From contig BROE01000015.1 of NCBI GenBank assembly GCA_036571765.1, forward strand, positions 4,692,977 to 4,756,976: a stretch of DNA of 64,000 nt, read 5' to 3'. This DNA comes from Plecoglossus altivelis. Its lineage: Eukaryota; Chordata; Actinopteri; Osmeriformes; Plecoglossidae. The notes under the pieces were generated by a model, which searched no databases, had not been told where the DNA came from, and was given only the letters and a program-made list of their open reading frames with translations. Position numbers and translations under genes: made by a program. Position 1 is the first letter of the stretch. Every line of letters begins with the position of its first letter. This document shows positions 1 to 13,855 of this stretch, in pieces.

Positions 1-860
1 GAGATGTCTGTTAAACTCGTCGATTTCTGCAATTACGTACTTGTGAAGTGCCTGCAATGCAGGTTGCAGTTTTTCTCAGTGGCTTTGGTACTTACATTTT
101 TGTAATCACAATTAAAATACTAAAACGTGCTTATTCAGCCTCCTTATCATCCAGTCAATTATGTACATCATTAATGTAAGTGTTTATGTTTTTATGATAA
201 TTTATCAACAGTATATAGAATTAATGTGATGTTGATTTTTCATATTATTGCTTTCATTGGTTTAGCGGCCCACCTGCATAGTCCTTGCGAACCAATATTG
301 GGCTGGTGCAGTGTCTTAGTGTCTGGTGAGATCTGAGACTCAAGCACTCAGTATAGCGCTGTGATGATTAGAATATAATTTTATGGATGTCAAAGCGCTT
401 ACCCAAACAGCGTCTAACACAGCAAAGCATGTCATTCGGTTCTGAAACAAATGTCATGCAAAACAACAACTTTGCACAGTGCTCAGTTCTCTAGATGATT
501 GTTGGATGCTTGTTGTCCTAAAATGCCGCTATAAAACCACACAAACACACACACAGATTTCTGAAATTGTTGTACAGGTTTTAGTGTCTTGTGAATGGAA
601 TCAGATAATTTACATAACAAATAATGTAATGGCAATTTTCTCAGAGCAATTACCAAGCTCTTATAGTTACATGTCAGTGTTTTAAAGACTTAATGCACTG
701 TGAAAGTTTCAGAGGGAACATTTAGTCAACGTACAACATTCTGTGCTCTGACCTTTGGAATCAGGCTCCATCACAATGCTCGATTTGTGCAATACTTCCC
801 GGTTTAGATCCACAGTAATATCCAAATTTGAACTAAATGTGATCTGTGTCCTTCTTTTAG
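1..860. other. intron of the fatty-acid transport gene (upstream of first visible exon)
   Basis: AT-rich sequence upstream of the first recognisable exon. I found no further acyl-CoA synthetase/FATP coding segment here, and no repeat I can name. The window opens inside the gene, so its earlier exons lie to the left. Confidence 0.6.
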
Positions 861-2991
861 CTTATTTTCAAGTATGATTTGGTGAAATACGACATAATCA
901 GAGATGAGCCAGTGCGTGACAAGCAGGGATTTTGTCAACATGTGAAAAAGGGTAAGAGCATATTATCACATTCAAACATATTCAAACCTAATTTGCACAA
1001 ATACCTTGTAATTCATTACAGTCTTCTCCACCCAGTAGAACTGGTGCTCCTCAGGGAGTTGCGGTACTTGGATAAACGTTTGTAAAGTTAATTTAATTTA
1101 GGCTTGTTGTACAGTACAGACAAAGATTATCGAGGTTATTACTTTGTCCTGTGTATGTCTTACTGAGTTGCGGGTTGCATTTTCAGGTATTTGATAACAT
1201 ATATTGTAATAGTATTGTCGTATCTTGTTCAAAAACAAATTTATCTCAGTGGGTTTAAAAAAAATTCTCCCTTACATGTCTCCTTTCAGGTGAGACAGGC
1301 CTTCTCTTGTCCAAGGTGGGTCCCACCAGCCCATTCTTTGGCTATGCTGGAAGCAAGCAGCTGACTGAGAAGAAGCTGATGAGGAATGTGTTTGTGAAAG
1401 GAGATGCGTACTTCAACACAGGGGACCTGATGGCTGAAGATGACGAGGACTTCATCAGTTTCAAGGACCGTGTGGGGGACACATTTAGGTACGAAGTGTG
1501 ACTTTAGCGTAGCTATCACTTGCTTCATTATAGAAACATACAGTATTTGATATCTGAATGAAGCTTGACAAAAAAACAAATTCCCAATTTAACATGACAG
1601 AAATGCAGTGGTTACAAGGCACAACTAAAGCTGGAATAAACCAAATTTCTCACCCTTCTTTTCTTGACCTTGGTTTGATTCTATTGTACTGATTCTTCAA
1701 GAACATCGTACAAATCCCTGCTTATTGCTTGATAACACTGATTACTTTTCTGTTCTAGTATTTTAAAACCTTATACACCATTCCATAATTTAAAATGAGT
1801 TAAAAGGCATTCATAAAATGCAAGTGGATATGATTTCAGATGGAAGGGGGAAAATGTGGCAACAACAGAAGTGACAGAAGTACTTGGACTGGTGGACTTT
1901 ATCCAAGAGGCCAATGTTTACGGGGTTGAAATTCCAGGTATTTTGTGTAGGTCTTTACTCTCACTGAAACCAGCATACCTATAGAAAGTGTCTATGCGCG
2001 TATATTCTTTAACATGCACTTAGCTTCCTGATGTTGGCCAGTAAACAGAACAACAACAACAGTGTTGATATTATAACTGCCACCAATGTGAAAATAAGTA
2101 TTTATGTAATATTAGCAATTAAACCTTGCTACTCTTTGAAGATGCACTCCTCCCTGCCTGCGATCAAAATGACAGATCCTTTGTCAGATCTCCATAACTG
2201 AGACACCATTGTTCAAAATAGTAAAACTAATGGAATGCCTTTGTATCCACAGGAAATGAGGGAAAAGCTGGAATGGCAGCCATTATTGTAAGACCTAACT
2301 GCACCTTTGATGGAAAGAAGTTATTCGACTATACTCTGAAGCATTTACCTACATATGCTCGTCCACTATTCATAAGGATTCAGGTCAGCTTTGATGCCTG
2401 TGTGATCAATGTGCTAATATAAATTTGTGCTTTTGCATGTATTTTGGTGCAAGAATCTGTCTTAGCAAACTTTTATGGAACCTGTCTCGATAAATCACAG
2501 CCCCAATCAGAACCTAAAAATGATTTGTACTGCACAATATTGATTGTAAAATTAAAAGGGCATCAAGAAGGTTTATTGTCTTTGCTATTCTATTGGGAGA
2601 GTGCTGACCCCTTCTGGCAGGATTGGCTTACTACAGCGCTCAGGGTTTGCTGTTGACGAATGAATGAATAAGCATTGTGATATGTTTATTTATTCATACG
2701 TGAAAAGCACATTTTATGCAGTTGTCTACACATACTTTTCTAAAGGATAATGACTGAAAGCCATTCATGAAATAATTGTAAAATAAGATCACAATTGTGT
2801 AATCTCTTTTTCAGGAATCAATGGAAATGACTGGTACCTTTAAGCAGCAGAAATTCAGACTAGTGGAGGCTGGCTTCAATCCTTCAAAATTCTCTGATAT
2901 TCTCTATTTCCTGGATTATTCTGAGAAGTCCTACATTCCACTTACTGACTTCATATATGAGAGCATTGTGGCAGGTGAACGGAAACTGTAG
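861..2991 (+). CDS. slc27a6: Fatty-acid transport protein / very-long-chain acyl-CoA synthetase, last five coding exons
   Basis: Family role: activates and takes up long or very-long-chain fatty acids as CoA esters at membranes. Five exons join in frame: 861-951, 1290-1488, 1840-1937, 2253-2383 and 2815-2991, all with AG/GT borders, giving 231 C-terminal residues and a TAG stop at 2989-2991. The second exon holds the adenylate-forming motif YFNTGDL. The junction of exons two and three makes GDTFRWKGENVATTEV, the FATP/VLACS signature. EANVYGVEIPG and TGTFKQQKFRLVEAGFNP follow, and the protein ends in ERKL, close to the tail of SLC27A6. The choice of SLC27A6 over SLC27A2 rests on resemblance and on the neighbours isoc1 and adamts19. 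The 5' part lies outside the window. The reading frame is intact. Confidence 0.88.
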
Positions 2992-3530
2992 CGAATTAGC
3001 ATGGCTAAAACCAAAAAAGGATTGGTTCATCAAGAAGGCTGTGTGATGGTTCTGTAAAGAAGAGCTGTTAAGAATTTGGTGTCCTCATTCATGGAGACAT
3101 ACATGTACATACATGTATGTACATTTCATAAGAAACTAAAACTGAGAACCCATTATTAAAGGCTTATCAAATAATTTATGAAGGTATACTGTTGTAGAAT
3201 TAACTGGCAGCAACACAAAATGTATAAATAATTCATTTGAAGTTAATATTGACCTGAAAGGAATGATAAGAGATCAGATGTCCTCATGAGCATGAGCGAA
3301 GTGGAACACATATCTTGAACTAGCCTTATGTGAATTGTAAACCTCAGTGAAAGCTGACAGCTGTCTGTTATACATGTCTATCCTTAGACCCGTCTAGTTA
3401 AAAACATCAGACTGACCTGAACTAGTGAACCATGATAATCTGCACTTGGTCACTCTCAGCTTCTAATGTGATTTAAGCATGGCCTCTCCTAATTCTCACT
3501 AAATATTTAATAAACTATAGAGCTTTTATA
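2992..3530 (+). other. 3' untranslated region with poly(A) signal
   Basis: This follows the TAG stop of the fatty-acid transport gene. A canonical AATAAA lies at 3509-3514 and is the likeliest cleavage signal. A second AATAAA at 4667-4672 could serve a longer transcript. The exact 3' end cannot be seen from sequence alone. Confidence 0.5.
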
Positions 3531-5169
3531 CTTGACCTGTTAAGTAAAACATCTGTTGTTAGTACTACTAGATCATATTATGAAAATCAACATGATGTTG
3601 ATGATTAAATAACCACACCACTTGATTTAAACACTTGACATGATCGCAGGTCAAATGGGTGTTCTTGACTCTTTTTGATTTGGCTATTAGGTATCCTACA
3701 GTTTCTCAAAGACACACTTTTATTAAAACAATAATGTATTTATATTCAAATTATATTTTCCATTATAAATTATGTAATTCCATGTTTTCTCACGTTATAA
3801 TTAGAAGCAAACAAAAGCATTTTATTGTGCCAACCGACAGTTATAGTATATGGCTGGCCAATAATACACTAAGAACAAGATTCTGTCTAATGTTTTGTTG
3901 TAGGAATATGTGACAGAATCTCTGGTTGCTAGTAACGTTGTTGATGTAAATTTTGTTGATTGTTTTTACTGCTATTGCGTCTGTTTTGCAAATTTTGTAA
4001 AACAATATGTGGTTTACAGTGTAAACACATATTGATAGCACTGTGAAAGTCTAGTCATAATTTTTGGGCTAGGTTTATAATTTATCAGTACTGAAAATAA
4101 TAATGAACTGGTTATGAGGTTGCTTTTCTCATCGTTGAAGATGTAAAGTAAAAAAGAATGACCATTGTTCAAGCAAAATCCTCCCATTGTGTCATCTTTC
4201 AACACCTTTTAAACAGGTGTGGAAATATGTTCCACATATATAGCCAAATGTTGCTGAATGGCATCTCTGGCATCAGTATTTGTCATTTATTTGAACGTGC
4301 ATTTGTACATTTTTTTATTTTTTATTTCTTCCTACTGAACCAATACCATAATCCCATGTTGTTGCCATACGTGATACTATAGTCAGTTTCCATTCTCAGC
4401 TATTGAAGTTGAGTAAAAAACACATTTCAGTTATTGATTCTCAGGGTACTGTTAAATATGCACTGTCTGTACACTGGGAAGACCTTACAAGCTGCTGTCA
4501 GGAGTTATTATCCCACTGGGGTTTAAACAACATTGTGCACAGGAATCTCAAGTTTTCCGTGAGACTTGAGAGCCCTGATTGTGTTGTTATTTAGTTAATT
4601 GCAAAGCTTTCAGTGTTGTAGATAGTTCAACCAATAACAGGAATTTGTGGATATACATCATGAAAGAATAAATGCTGACATTATACAAAATGTATATAAT
4701 TTCCTCTTTTTATATATTTAAAACTATTTATTTTAGTACATATGCCAGCCATTCAAGACATTTCATTTTAAACCTCGGACAGGCACAGAATCTAAGGACT
4801 GGGCAGGATTTGACGTCATATTATGTTGCTTAACATAGTACACTAGCCTATTGAGTTAAACAAAATAATAAAGAAAAAATATATATATATATATATATAT
4901 TTGCTAATACCAAGTTACATTTAACGGAGGAACAATTCAATGACATCAAATACAGGTTGTTTTTCATGACATTTCATAATATCATATAAACCACCCAACT
5001 GTAGCATACGTCGCACCGTAGGCTAAAGGTTATGCTACGAAGCAGAAATTGAAAATTGTGCATTGCCTCTCCCTTTTTAGGCTACACTATTACAAGGGCG
5101 GCATGTCATATCTAATTCATTTCTGTCGTAGCTGGTAAACGGAAGAACTATTGCTCATAGCAAACCATC
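3531..5169. other. slc27a6-isoc1 intergenic region and isoc1 promoter
   Basis: About 1.6 kb of AT-rich sequence without a recognisable gene. It holds an (AT)n microsatellite near 4879-4901 and, just before the isoc1 start, a less AT-rich stretch (about 4985-5169) that must contain the isoc1 promoter and 5' UTR. I see no clear TATA box at a useful distance. Confidence 0.55.
4879..4901. repeat. (AT)n microsatellite
   Basis: An uninterrupted AT dinucleotide run of about 11 units. Confidence 0.9.
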
Positions 5170-8100
5170 ATGGCGGATGGTCACACAAACAACAATCATG
5201 TCCATGTATTATTTTCATTTTCTCTGTTTTCGAGGCCGTCGTCTGTACCTGTTGGATCTGGATATGAGTTGCTTATTCAGAAGTTTTTGTCATTATATGG
5301 ATCTCAGATTGACGTCCACAGAAAATTTATGATTCAACTATATTCAGTCGAATGGGAACAGTACATTGATTTGCCGAAAGGATTTGGCGTAACTGAGAAA
5401 TGCAAACTTCGACTAGTGCCTCTGCAAACTGAGGTAAGTCAAGAGCTACAGTACTGAGGGTGTTGTAATTGCTTGAGTTATTTGATGGCACGGAAGTGAA
5501 TTATAAGGCTATATCTAAACTATAATTTACTATCACAGTCCATTGAGTAATATTGTTGCATCTAGAGGACGCTCGTGCACGTGCTATACACTATTTGCTA
5601 AGTTAAAATGTATTAGCTTTCAGCAAGAAGTAAAAGAATTCCACCGGTACAATACTTACATTTTCACACACAGTTTAAGAAGATACACTTTATTCACGTC
5701 CAAACTATTAATAACCCCTTGTGGTGCATTTGTTCTTTTGACTACAAATTCACCACACACTTACAATCACTACCAGCTGATGTTAGTGAAGATAGTACAT
5801 AGTTTAAAAAAAGAAATTGGTCAACATTGTCATACTCTATAATGACCAACAGATGCTATTAATACCGTGATGTGGAATATTACAAATATGTTATATAAAT
5901 TGAAACCCCTTGGATTTAAGATTCCGAGTATCAAAGATGTGACGGGATTGCGCTGGATAAGAGTACAGATTATAAAAATGCTGTTGACTTTTGAATCGTG
6001 GCAGTCAGCCATAATCCATAAACATACATTTAGCTCCAGCCAAACAACTCTCTGGACTCCTGTCTGGAATAAATAAAAAATAACAATAATTTAAAGATAC
6101 ATTTGAGCTGAGTCTCCTTATTTCCACAATGTTAACTGTCTTTGGGTTTGTTTAGGTGACAAAGTTGGGCAACCTGTCCCCTGGCACCACCGCATTCTTT
6201 TGCTGTGACATGCAAGAAAGATTCCGGCCAGCTATCAAGTACTTTGGTGATATCATCAGTGTGGGACAGAGGCTGGTATGATTCCCTATTTTCAATTTAT
6301 TTATAGGGCAGCAGATTGTGGCGTTAAATATTTATTGTCTTAAAAAGGAACATTTACATATTTATGTCAAGCGCAAGTTGGAGGGGATGAAGTTGCTGGT
6401 CGCTAGAATTTCAATCGGAATAATTCTTAAGGTTCAGCATGTCATAATTGTACACTGTGTGCAGTGTGACAGGGTGCATTATCCTGCTGAAAGATGCCAT
6501 TGTCATCAGGGGATACCGTTGCCATGAAGGAGTGTACGTACCTGGTCTCTAACTGTTTAGAGGTGGCATGGATCAAATTGATGTCCACATGAATGGTCAG
6601 ACCCAGGGTTTCCCAGAAAAACATTGCCCAGAGCATCACATTCCCTCCACTAGCTTGTTGTCTTCCCACAATACATCTAGGGTCCATCACTCCCCCAGGT
6701 AAATAGCGCACACGGCCAAAACCATTCATGAGATGTAAAAGAAAATCGGATCAGGTGAGCTTCTTCCAACACTTGTGTGTCCAAAGTGCTTTTAAAACTG
6801 GGCAGGGTGCATCATGGACACTTTCCCATAAGTTCGGCCGTTACCAAGTTTACCACTGCCTTTTTCTTTTGCATTCAATTTGTTGACTTAAATAATTGAT
6901 TGTTCTCTGGCCATCTGATCTAGCCAGACTCTGCCTTTGATTGGAATGATTACTGTTATATACTTCATCTATAAGTGGTCATAATGTTTTCCTCTTTAAT
7001 GTACCTCATAGGGTATTTCTAAAGCTGAACAGAAGAAGTTTTTGCCTCCACCATGAACTGTTTAAGTTACACATGTAAATTGTACTGTGTAATAACACCA
7101 AGATCTTATAGGTGCTATAAGGTTACTGTTTATTAAATCCTAATTTTGTCTTGATAATCTGCATTTTGTACCAAACTTCAGTTACTTCAATAAAATACAG
7201 CATTCGGTTCCAGACCTGTTTGTATGTTAAGAAAATCGTCAAATCCTTTACTTTATACTGTCTTTCCAAACTAATCACCATTAATGTGGTGTGACAGTAA
7301 AACAATAATAATTGCCTTTTACATGAGACTACAGAGTTATGTTAGAGAACATTTCTCAAATCCCAAAATAATTGTAGAAGGATGGTATTTCACATTTTGA
7401 TTTGAAATTTAATCTTCCAAAATTGTATTGTATGTTTTTGCTATGTTCTGCTCAGTGTAAGTCAATACAAAAGTGAACGAGAAGCTTCACATCAAATCTC
7501 TTACGTCTACTTACGGGTGCTCTGAAAATACTAGTATTTAGGGAGAAAAGGAATTGGGACATCCTTACAGTGGTTTAAATGTCAGGAGATATCTGGTCTT
7601 GATTTGTGTTAGTAATTTTCTGGTTTGTACTCTATATTGTGTCTGTGAGAAAAATGTCACTTCAATATTTTGAAGTAATTGTTGTTGTCTCCTCTCCATC
7701 TATCCCTCTATGTTTTTCTACTCAGCTCCAGGGAGCCCGGATCCTGGGAATCCCAATTATTGTGTCAGAGCAGTACCCTAAAGGTCTGGGTAGCACTGTT
7801 CAAGAGCTGGACCTGACAGGTGCCAGACTGGTTTTTCCCAAGACCAAGTTCTCTATGGTGCTGCCGGAGGTGGAGGCCACACTCACTGACCTGCCAGGGG
7901 TCCGCAGTGTGGTGCTGTTTGGAGTTGAGGTACAATATTGGCAAGACAAGCCTCGCGCCTCCAAATAGTCTTACCTAGGAATGACTTCAGTTGTTTATGA
8001 TAGTTTGATAGGTTAATGAGATTGCTTTTGCCATTAAAACAAGAATTCACAACATAGACTATTTTGTTTTCTGTTGTCCTTGAGTGTTATAAGTGTTTAG

Positions 8101-8683
8101 TGTGTTTTTTAGTGTGATTTCATGTTTTGCTGATGCCTTGTGTTATCATCTTGCCCTACAAGTAATCATGATGAAGCACCCTAGGAGCTTCCGAATGTGA
8201 CTAGTAGTTCTCTGTATCCCAGACCCATGTATGCATCCAGCAGACAGCTCTTGACCTGATTGGACGGGGCTATGAGGTTCACATTGTGGCTGACTCCACC
8301 TCTTCCCGTAGTATGATGGACAGAATGTTTGCCCTGGAGGTAAGTATGTCAAAGCTTTGTTAATATAGTATGGTGTGTGAATCAGTAACTTTATTGACTC
8401 CGATTTGCGAATGTAACACTTAAAATCTTTATCTTTTGATTGTACATAAAATGTTACCCATTTAACAAAATGTAATTGTATTTTTTTACTATGACTCTCT
8501 TAACCTCCCACTCCCCCCACGTCCTTATCATCTCAGAGAATGGCACGGACCGGCATCATCATCACTACCAGCGAATCGGTTCTGCTTCAGCTGGTTGCTG
8601 ACAAGGAGCACCCTAAATTCAAGGAGGTACAAAATATCATCAAAGCCTCCGCCCCTGAATCTGGACTGCTCTCCAAGATATAG
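5170..8683 (+). CDS. isoc1: Isochorismatase domain-containing protein 1, complete five-exon gene
   Basis: Predicted cysteine hydrolase of the isochorismatase fold; the physiological substrate of vertebrate ISOC1 is not established. Exons 5170-5433, 6156-6275, 7726-7929, 8223-8339 and 8537-8683 are all phase 0 with AG/GT borders and encode 283 residues; human ISOC1 is about 298. ATG 5170 (context ATCATGG) opens the only frame that fits. The likely catalytic triad is visible: Asp106 in CCDMQERF, Lys167 in FPKTKFSMV and Cys200 in VETHVCIQQTALDL, which spans the exon 3/4 junction. The C-terminus KASAPESGLLSKI matches the family tail. The frame is intact. Intron 2 carries an antisense Tc1-like relic. 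It lies in the same orientation as the upstream slc27a6-like gene, with about 2.2 kb between stop and start. Confidence 0.95.
6440..6995 (-). mobile_element. Tc1-like transposon relic in isoc1 intron 2
   Basis: On the minus strand, 6442-6729 reads a Tc1-type transposase segment: ASGGNVMLWAMFFWETLG, then a terminal FQQDNAPCHT, the motif carrying the second catalytic Asp. Upstream residues resemble the RVRYLPGGVMDPRCIVGRQQ block of this family. A piece like a Tc1 inverted-repeat end (AAGTGGTCATAATGTTTTCC) lies near 6973-6993. The C-terminal third with the last acidic residue is missing and no matching left end was found, so it is a dead fragment. It lies antisense to isoc1 and is spliced out. 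Confidence 0.8.
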
Positions 8684-10085
8684 ATGGTTGATTTAAATCC
8701 AAAGGCCAAATAGCTTTTTTCAGACATCTTTTTCGCACACCAGGGTCTGGAATCCATGGTTAAATTATGATTAAATTGTATTGACTTAAATGTTAAGATT
8801 AGGGATGTGGGGAAACGAATATATTTTGTTGTTAGGGGCAGCTCTATTTAGAGAAAGCACTGAAATCGGTATTGTAATGTTGGGAAAATCTGATGCATTT
8901 GAGTTGATCCTACATACACACTGGCAGGCCTCAACATTAACCGAGTTTGCATGTGGTCCAGTAGTATTACACTACCAAGGTAATGTGCTGAGGTTATGTC
9001 TTCTTTGAAAGTGAGTCTAGTGGGGTTTCTGGACAGTTTGAGGGTGTTGGTGTAAATAACACGTTTCTCATCATTGACTCCCTCCTGGCATTTATGGAAA
9101 GTCATTTGTGGGTATTGCACCTTATGTACCATTGTTATGTTTTTATTGCCTTACCACCCTATATTCTATAAATTTATCTAAGACTGTTTAAGATTTGGGT
9201 TAACCTCAAAAACCAAAAAGGTCGTAACCATGACCTCATTTAGGTTCAGTCAACATGCCGATTAAAAGGATTAAATGGCATAGCATTGAGAAAGTGTTGT
9301 GAGTCCTATTTGTCAATGGATTCGTCTGTGTCCTTATTTATTCCAGTGTACTGTTTTTGCATGTGGGCAATTATATCTACACATCACCTGCCCAACCAAT
9401 AGTTTGTGGTCAAAAAGGGCCAATATTGTTTAGCATTTCTGTGTAATTTTCTGTGACTCATCCCATGTGTGACAGTGTGTACTTGAGGATGGCTCTGATA
9501 GTATGTATGTGTATGCATGCATCTGTAAATGCATCTTCATCAACTGAACTTGTCTCATGTCATAAGATAACATTGCTTGGAGGACAACAATATACTGTAG
9601 CATGTGCTTGTACATGATTACTGCCCAACTGATTGTATTTTAGCGCTTAGACGTACAATTTCTGTTGTAACAATTTAGACTTTGCAATATAGCTGTTGCT
9701 TAATAGACACTTGCTTTGTACCAAATTCTACTTGTTTTTCTCGATTGCTTTGTCAAAATTTTTTAAATGTTGCCTACTTTTCACAAACCTCTTAACACAA
9801 ATCCACAACTTCTCACCCAATTTTCCAAACTTCCTATGTTCAAGACACAATTAATCTCTCCTCTCAAAACCATTCAATTAAATGAAAAACCAAACTCTGC
9901 CCTCAGACATGACACAAGCCCTTAAAAACACATACACTACAACATAGTCTTACAAATGGGTGAGGAATTCACAACAGTGCTCAGAAACCGTTATAGGTTA
10001 TGTTGCTTTGGGTTTGCCCCTCTCAAAAGCCTTTTCACATGATAAACAGAATGAAAGACAAGAAATGTACACATTTGCTATTTTT
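8684..10085. other. isoc1 downstream region, no gene seen
   Basis: Covers the isoc1 3' UTR and AT-rich intergenic sequence. I see no convincing coding segment. From about 9730 to 10020 the sequence is A/C-rich on this strand with repeated CACAA/AACAC words, resembling the terminal region of the transposon whose transposase follows. Confidence 0.5.
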
Positions 10086-10089
10086 CCTC

Positions 10090-10500
10090 TTTAATGTACT
10101 ATACAATACACCAAACAACAAAAAGCTAGGCATCAGGTAAAACCCTCTTATATCCCTGAAACATCCCTGGCACACATCAAACTGAAATGCCTTGGCTGGC
10201 TTCTTCCATGACCTGGCGGATGTGAACACCGATGTAAGGTTCTCGGTCATACACTTTCCACCACCATGCCAAAAAAGCTCCTCTATCAGGTTTAGAAAAG
10301 GAGAGTATGAAGGCAGAAAGATGATGAAAGCCTTGGGTTATTTGTAAACCAGTCATGAACTAGAGCTGTCCGATGGTATCTGACATTATCACAAACAATG
10401 TAGCAAGGCTGCCCTGGTTGTGCTGGCTCCCTCTGGTCACACACTGTTTTAGACCATAGAGTACCCCTCATTGGCTGAAAGCCATACACATTGTGACATT
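10090..10500 (-). pseudogene. IS630/Tc1-mariner-type transposase fragment
   Basis: Minus-strand reading from about 10489 down gives PCYIVCDNVRYHRTALVHDWF, the DNxxxH block with the second catalytic Asp. After a frame change comes LPSYSPFLNLIEELF, the block with the last catalytic Glu. Another frame change then gives WKVYDREPYIGVHIRQVMEE. This order and wording match a teleost family of IS630-like DDE transposases. At least two frameshifts and stops make it non-functional. The terminal-like sequence at 9730-10020 probably belongs to the same insertion. Confidence 0.75.
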
Positions 10501-10635
10501 CCCTCCTCGTTTGCCAGGGACATTCACAACAGCCTAATGGCTAATTATGTTCCTCTTCCTCCTTTCCCTACTCCTTGAACACCTAATTCTCCTCTTCCTT
10601 CTGCTCTTCCTTCTCCAATAATCTATCCACTTCAA

Positions 10636-10712
10636 CTGACTCCCTTCGACACACAGGAGCAGCGGCTCTACTCCGAGATTCTCACAGATGACTGACCTCT
10701 TAACCTATCTCC
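10636..10712 (-). repeat. Short Rex3 3'-end fragment
   Basis: The segment reading CAGGAGCAGCGGCTCTACTC and its surroundings matches the 3' coding part of the Rex3 elements found at 17.6 and 19.2 kb in this window, in the same (minus) orientation. It is only about 75 bp, diverged, and lacks the GATG-type tail. Confidence 0.65.
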
Positions 10713-13700
10713 AACAGAGATGGGTAATTGATAGATAGAAAGTTTAAAACATAATTAAAACTATACGTTTCTGACCTTTTTTGACACATTGAATAGTGGC
10801 AGGCTCCTGAAATAAAATATGGGGGATAGCAGAACCCTTCAGTTGATACCATTGAACAGCTAACCTTTAGAAAACAAACTCCCAAAGCCATAGGGTGAAT
10901 GATAATGCCAGAACTCCACTTAAGCTAACACCAGACCTTTAACTAACATTTTAATCACAAACATCCACATAGACTGCACTATCATACTATAATTAGGAAT
11001 CTCTGCTTGTGTGTGTGTGTGTCAGTGTCATTGAATCAACTAACCAACATTGTGGTCACTGGCGTCATTGCAGTGCAGTGCCTGTACAATCTGGAATGTA
11101 AGTTTTTACCTGTGTTTGCTCCTACTTGTTCTGCTGAGCTGACTGTGGATGCGAGAAGAGTACAGGGGAGGGCAATGTTCCCTGTTTGTGAACTGGCCTC
11201 CTGTCTTATCAGTAGAGACCAGGCCAAACGGACAACCCTTGTGTTGACTGTATCGGCCTTATTGACGCTGTGTCTTAGTTTCCAGTTTTTTCAAGGGTGA
11301 TTGCCTCCTATGTGTGTTTAGAAGAGACCAGGTTAGGTGACAGACCCTGTGTTGATGCAGTTGCTTGATTTTTAACATTGAGGTCAATTGTAGGCTTGGT
11401 GTGAATCTTGGTGTTTTTAGCCTGGTATTTCTGGGAGTAGTGTTGTCATGGTACCACAATTTCAGTTGTCAGGACCAATACCAGTTGAATTTCACAGTAC
11501 TCAATAGCATTGTCAATACCAAAGCCAAAACAAAAATGGGTTAAGCTACTGAACAACTCTCATTTGTTGAAACTAACAGTCACCTACAATATCTAAGACT
11601 GTAGCCACCTTACGGCAACAACCGAACATTAATACGATCATGATGCATGTAGGCCTAAAGGAAAAACACTTCTGTGGACTGGGTGTATTAAGTAACAATC
11701 TTCCAGCGACTCCTGGAAAACGTTCAACGATGTCTGAAAACTGTCAACTTTCTATTGGCAATACACAAGAACGTTTAGAGTACTTGCTTACTGTTATTTA
11801 GACGTGAATTCCTTTTAACAACAATGGTCAGGTCAGCAGTGCTGACTGATAACATAACATTGAATCAGCTACTTTCGAAGGATCTTTGTCAGTTGACATG
11901 TCTTGTTTATGCGAAAGTGAGACAGAGAAAACAATACAATATTACTGCATTGCTTTTCACAAAGGACAATATACAAATGTTAATGTAAACATAACTTAGG
12001 CAGAACTGCTGTATGGTGAATTAGGCTTACAATTATGACAATTGACTGAACCATTGTGCATGTAATGACTTCTGTTGTGAAGTAAATATCTAGGTGTTAG
12101 TGGTGCGAAGACAAATAAATAGAAAACAAATATAATGCATTTTGATAGACACAAGATAAGTAATTGATCATGTAGAAAGCAGCAGACAAATGAAGGCTAC
12201 ATACTCACTGGCATAGATATACCATTATTTTATTTCATAACTGATTATGGTGTGGAGGTTGAACAAATACTTCAGAGATAGCAGAGAACCTCTATTGTGA
12301 TCTGAGAACTATAAAAACCAAAGCCACTGAGAAGAACTGTCATCACTAGCTGCATCACAGGCATCTATAATTACATAAATCTGTGTGTATAGCCGACATT
12401 ATTGTGGGCACTGTGCCCTTCATAATTCCAGGCATCTGTGTGTGCTATCAATTTTATCATGGGCATCTATAGTCCAAGTTATCTGTATTTGTGTTTCACT
12501 TATATCTTATTTATGGTTATCACAGGCACTGTGCACTGGTCTAAACAATGTAATTCTGACAATGCATGTTTATGGGTGCTGCAACAGATACCTGCAAAAT
12601 TATCACTTTTTACAGTACCAGGTTCTCAAGCAAATACATTGATAAAAATCCAATTGTAAAACTTGTGCACATACAAAGACAGAGATTTCTGGAATTATAG
12701 CATTGATAAGCACTGCTGTCTGTTAGTATTTTTGTCCATACTTGACATTGACCAGGTGGAGGTGCTAGTGCATCACTGGATCAAATATAAACATGCAGCT
12801 GGACCTACGTTGCAGAACTGTATGTACAGTACATACAAATAGGTGGCCTTATTGCTATGCTACTGTATTATTCAATGGTAAAATTAACTACGTTTCCCTA
12901 AATTGTCCCTTTTAATAGCCTATACTTTCTTCTTTTCTTGAATGTTACTTTTCTCTTACCTCAAAACACTAACTTGCCCTCCCAATAAAAGTTATATTTA
13001 GTTAGGCTTTGATAGTTTGATTACCCCCCAACATACATTACAATAGGCATTCAAACTTGTTGAGGGGCTGCCTGTTATTTGAATGGCAGCTTTTCAGGAC
13101 ATAGAGGCTAAGGGCCCGACTGAAATATATCTGGGAGTTAGCCGCAACAGGAAAACAGCTGGCAGAAGCATCAAATTTAGGGATCGTAGAGAAAATATTG
13201 GGGCCCACACATTTTTTTTAACTGTGTGGGAATGTTCTATTACAATTGAGTCCAACCAACTTAAGCAGACTCCTGAACAGTTACAAGAGTTTATGATGGA
13301 CACGTCTACGTTTAGGGAACTGTTGGTGTAAAGTTACCTTAGCTGCTTAAGGGATTGGTTTTTGAAACATTCTGTCAATCAACTCAAAGAACCAAAGGAA
13401 TGCTGTTGGAGGGGGTCATAAAGTACATATGGTTCACCTGGCGATCTACAGCTGTGTTTTTGTGGTGTTCTTTGTGTCAAATTTATATTTTAATCAGTTA
13501 CTGAACTTCCAATTGTGTGCTTTTATTTTGAAAGTTACATAAGCTCACACTGTGCCGCCCGCATTCTAGAACGCAATTGTTAAAGTGTCCATCAAACCCA
13601 TACCAGCCCCCCCTAAACGCAAGGAACCTCAAGGCTTCACTTTAATGACTGTATCCACAATTGCAGATACAGAAGTCCAAACTTATGTACTTTTTGTTGG

Positions 13701-13855
13701 AGGATTATATTATAAGGTACAAAATAATTGCCTGGTAATAGCTCTTTGGTACCACAAAGACAACCGACCTTCTCAATTGAAGGCTTGCTTGAGTTGACCA
13801 ATGAAATTGCCTGGGGGCAGACTTTGTACTCCACTGAGCTGGCCATAGAAAGAAA
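10713..13855. other. Intergenic stretch, no gene recognised
   Basis: About 3.1 kb of AT-rich DNA. The longest frames (for example 13083-13331 and 11007-11300, +) show no family I recognise, no splice-linked partners and no homology to the host genes here. They look like chance frames. Confidence 0.5.

Noticed and set aside
13083..13331. 82-codon + strand frame
   Set aside because: No family recognised; the opposite strand is open too, and composition is like its surroundings.
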